From Utricularia gibba (taxonomy: Eukaryota > Streptophyta > Magnoliopsida > Lamiales > Lentibulariaceae), in the NCBI GenBank assembly GCA_002189035.1, contig CM007990.1, positions 2,108,001 through 2,172,000 of the forward strand: a DNA stretch of 64,000 nucleotides, read 5' to 3'. The notes beneath the pieces were generated by a model. The model had not been told where the DNA came from. It ran no database searches and saw nothing but the letters and a program-made list of their open reading frames with translations. A program made the position numbers and the translations under genes. How positions within the stretch are numbered: the first letter of the stretch is position 1; each line of letters opens with the position of its first letter. Positions 62,421-64,000 of this stretch are shown here, piece by piece.

Positions 62421-64000
62421 TTGACCCCAATTAAAATGCACCAAACTCTTGTTCAGGTCTTCCTTCTTTTTGTATATGGACATCAAAGTAGAGTTAGTTT
62501 GGGCATCATTGATTGGTCGTAATAAACCTTGTGTATAACATATATTTTGGAGTTATTTCTATAAATTTGAACTAAATCATGAATTACTTTATAAAACTAA
62601 CACCAAGATTTCAACCCAAAAATTCTTTTATGCATGGACACTAAAGATAATATATACGTAAACTATAAATAGAAAAGAATGAAATAATGAGAAAAGGGAT
62701 TTAAGATAAGAATGCAACCACAAAAAAAAAAAATTGAATAAGATATTGACTCTAAGACCAATGCCTCCCATGAGGAAAGAATAACACAAACCATAGAAAA
62801 TACCATGAACATTACTGAGAAAAATAAACAATTAACAAACAAAAAATTAGGAAAATGAGATTAATGAAATCAAAATCTCATTCAATAGTAGAGAGTACAA
62901 TAGTAGGTTATAAAGCTATATGTGCAATAGTAATATTATAAGGATTATATTTCTAACACTCATTAAGTGGAACATGGATATCAAGTTGGCTCAACTTGGA
63001 CGATAAATGAGGATGTTGAATGATCCTAAGTACTTTTGTGATTAATTATTTGCTTGCTCCTTTGTACAGATGTATTTTATTAAAATTTTGTGCTTACTTT
63101 CTTTTTCATGAAGATAGTGCCAATAAATATCAAATCCATCCATACTATGTTAGATTCTTCACATTTCTTATGGTTGATTGATTTTTGCAATATCAAATTT
63201 TGTGGCTACTACTTGATCTCAAAAACTTTTAGTAGATTTTGGATCCAAGATATCTCACATGACCTAGTAGACATGTGAGATATTTTGTGTTATTTAAATT
63301 CTTTGATAACAAAAGCAAGTGTCTTTAAAATGCAAATTATCTTACTAAATAAATTTACAAGCCTAATTCATACATAATCATAAAACAAATACGAGCATAT
63401 TAGATTAAGATCGAATACAAAGAGTTTTGTGTTTGTCATGTATAGACTAATGTATTCTGTTTTTGTCATAATAAAAATTAAGTCTAATGTAATACTAATA
63501 CAATCTTACAATAAATGTAGAAAAGTAATAAACGAGCAAATCAGATTTCTGTCTAAACTGAAAGAAGATGATGTCTTGAGACCTCTAGAAATAACATGCT
63601 CATTACCCTATTTATCCTACCCAAACCAAAAATCATGCATCTAACATTCCAAAAATTCAAGTCTACCTAAACCCTTAACTAGGGTTGTTTAAAAAAATAT
63701 TTATCCCCACTCTTGGATCTATTTTAGTTTGTTAATGAGAAATGTGATTATACAAATAAGATAGTTTAATGAGAATTGTGCATGCTTATTCTTTTTGTCC
63801 CAAAGAACCACATGGTATTTAGTTACTCATATTAAGGAAAAATAACACAAGTTTATAACATAACATCAAAAGGATGTTCATATTGCAGTTTAATATGAAC
63901 AAGATAAACAGAAACGAAAATGCAAATAGTTTAGTGCGAAAAACTAAAATGTTTCTTGCAATCTACTTTCTCCTCCATCCTCTTTGTCGTTCTACAATTT
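62421..64000. other. AT-rich intergenic DNA at the window end
   Basis: No gene seen. From about 63400 the text (GATCGAATACAAAGAGTTTTGTGTTTGTC) loosely resembles the LTR at 38060 (GATCGATCACAAAGAGCTTGTGCTTGTC), with a TCAAGTCTACCTAAACCC segment near 63660; this may be a distant LTR of the same lineage cut by the window edge. Confidence 0.4.
63248..63284. repeat. perfect short inverted repeat
   Basis: GATATCTCACATG and CATGTGAGATAT face each other around a 10-base loop (ACCTAGTAGA). It is a strong short hairpin in otherwise unremarkable DNA; no gene is adjacent, so a terminator role cannot be claimed. Confidence 0.8.

Overview
The window is nuclear DNA of a flowering plant, probably a eudicot. 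The genes have many short exons with GT/AG introns, their protein products resemble known Arabidopsis families, and the long AT-rich spaces between them are filled with plant transposon classes. All functional names below come from reading translated exons against remembered family sequences; no database search was run.

Layout: (1) 0.3-2.25 kb, plus strand: an MCD1-like plastid-division-site protein. (2) 2.55-4.72 kb, minus: an APS2-like ADP-glucose pyrophosphorylase small-subunit paralogue whose catalytic positions are altered. (3) 5.16-5.72 kb, minus: a broken 3' piece of a 3-ketodihydrosphinganine reductase (TSC10/KDSR) gene. (4) 5.7-15 kb: AT-rich DNA with a decayed PIF/Harbinger transposase and an LTR-like block. 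(5) 15.5-25.1 kb, minus: a large FHA plus AAA+ ATPase of the At4g02480 type, with three one-base shortfalls in G/C runs, one inside Walker A. (6) 26.4-27.8 kb: a hAT relic. (7) 28.2-30.3 kb, minus: a WAV2-like alpha/beta hydrolase with an intact Ser-Asp-His triad. (8) 30.3-43.4 kb: repeats, including two Tourist-like MITEs with TTA/TAA target duplications, a foldback element, a Ty3/gypsy integrase fragment, and two 1.4-kb LTRs in inverted orientation. (9) 44.5-47.0 kb, plus: DAWDLE (DDL), an RS-rich FHA protein of small-RNA biogenesis. (10) 48.06-48.48 kb: a mitochondrial-type rpl2 pseudogene, probably from organelle DNA. (11) 48.5-52.5 kb: a Mutator-like element with tandem-repeat ends and a hairpin-forming minisatellite inside. 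(12) 53.6-56.4 kb, minus: NOP56, a box C/D snoRNP core protein. (13) 56.5-59.8 kb: a hAT element abutting the NOP56 5' end. (14) 60.1-62.4 kb: an element with roughly 300-bp terminal inverted repeats. (15) 62.4-64 kb: AT-rich DNA.

The genes serve unrelated housekeeping roles (plastid division, starch-enzyme paralogue, membrane or organelle ATPase, root growth, miRNA processing, rRNA modification). I see no cluster that works as one pathway. The items most worth following up are the clustered homopolymer frameshifts in the AAA gene, the transposon end that forms most of the NOP56 upstream region, the inverted LTR pair that could give long dsRNA, and the hairpin minisatellite. I did not find convincing evidence of a wholly new biological system.
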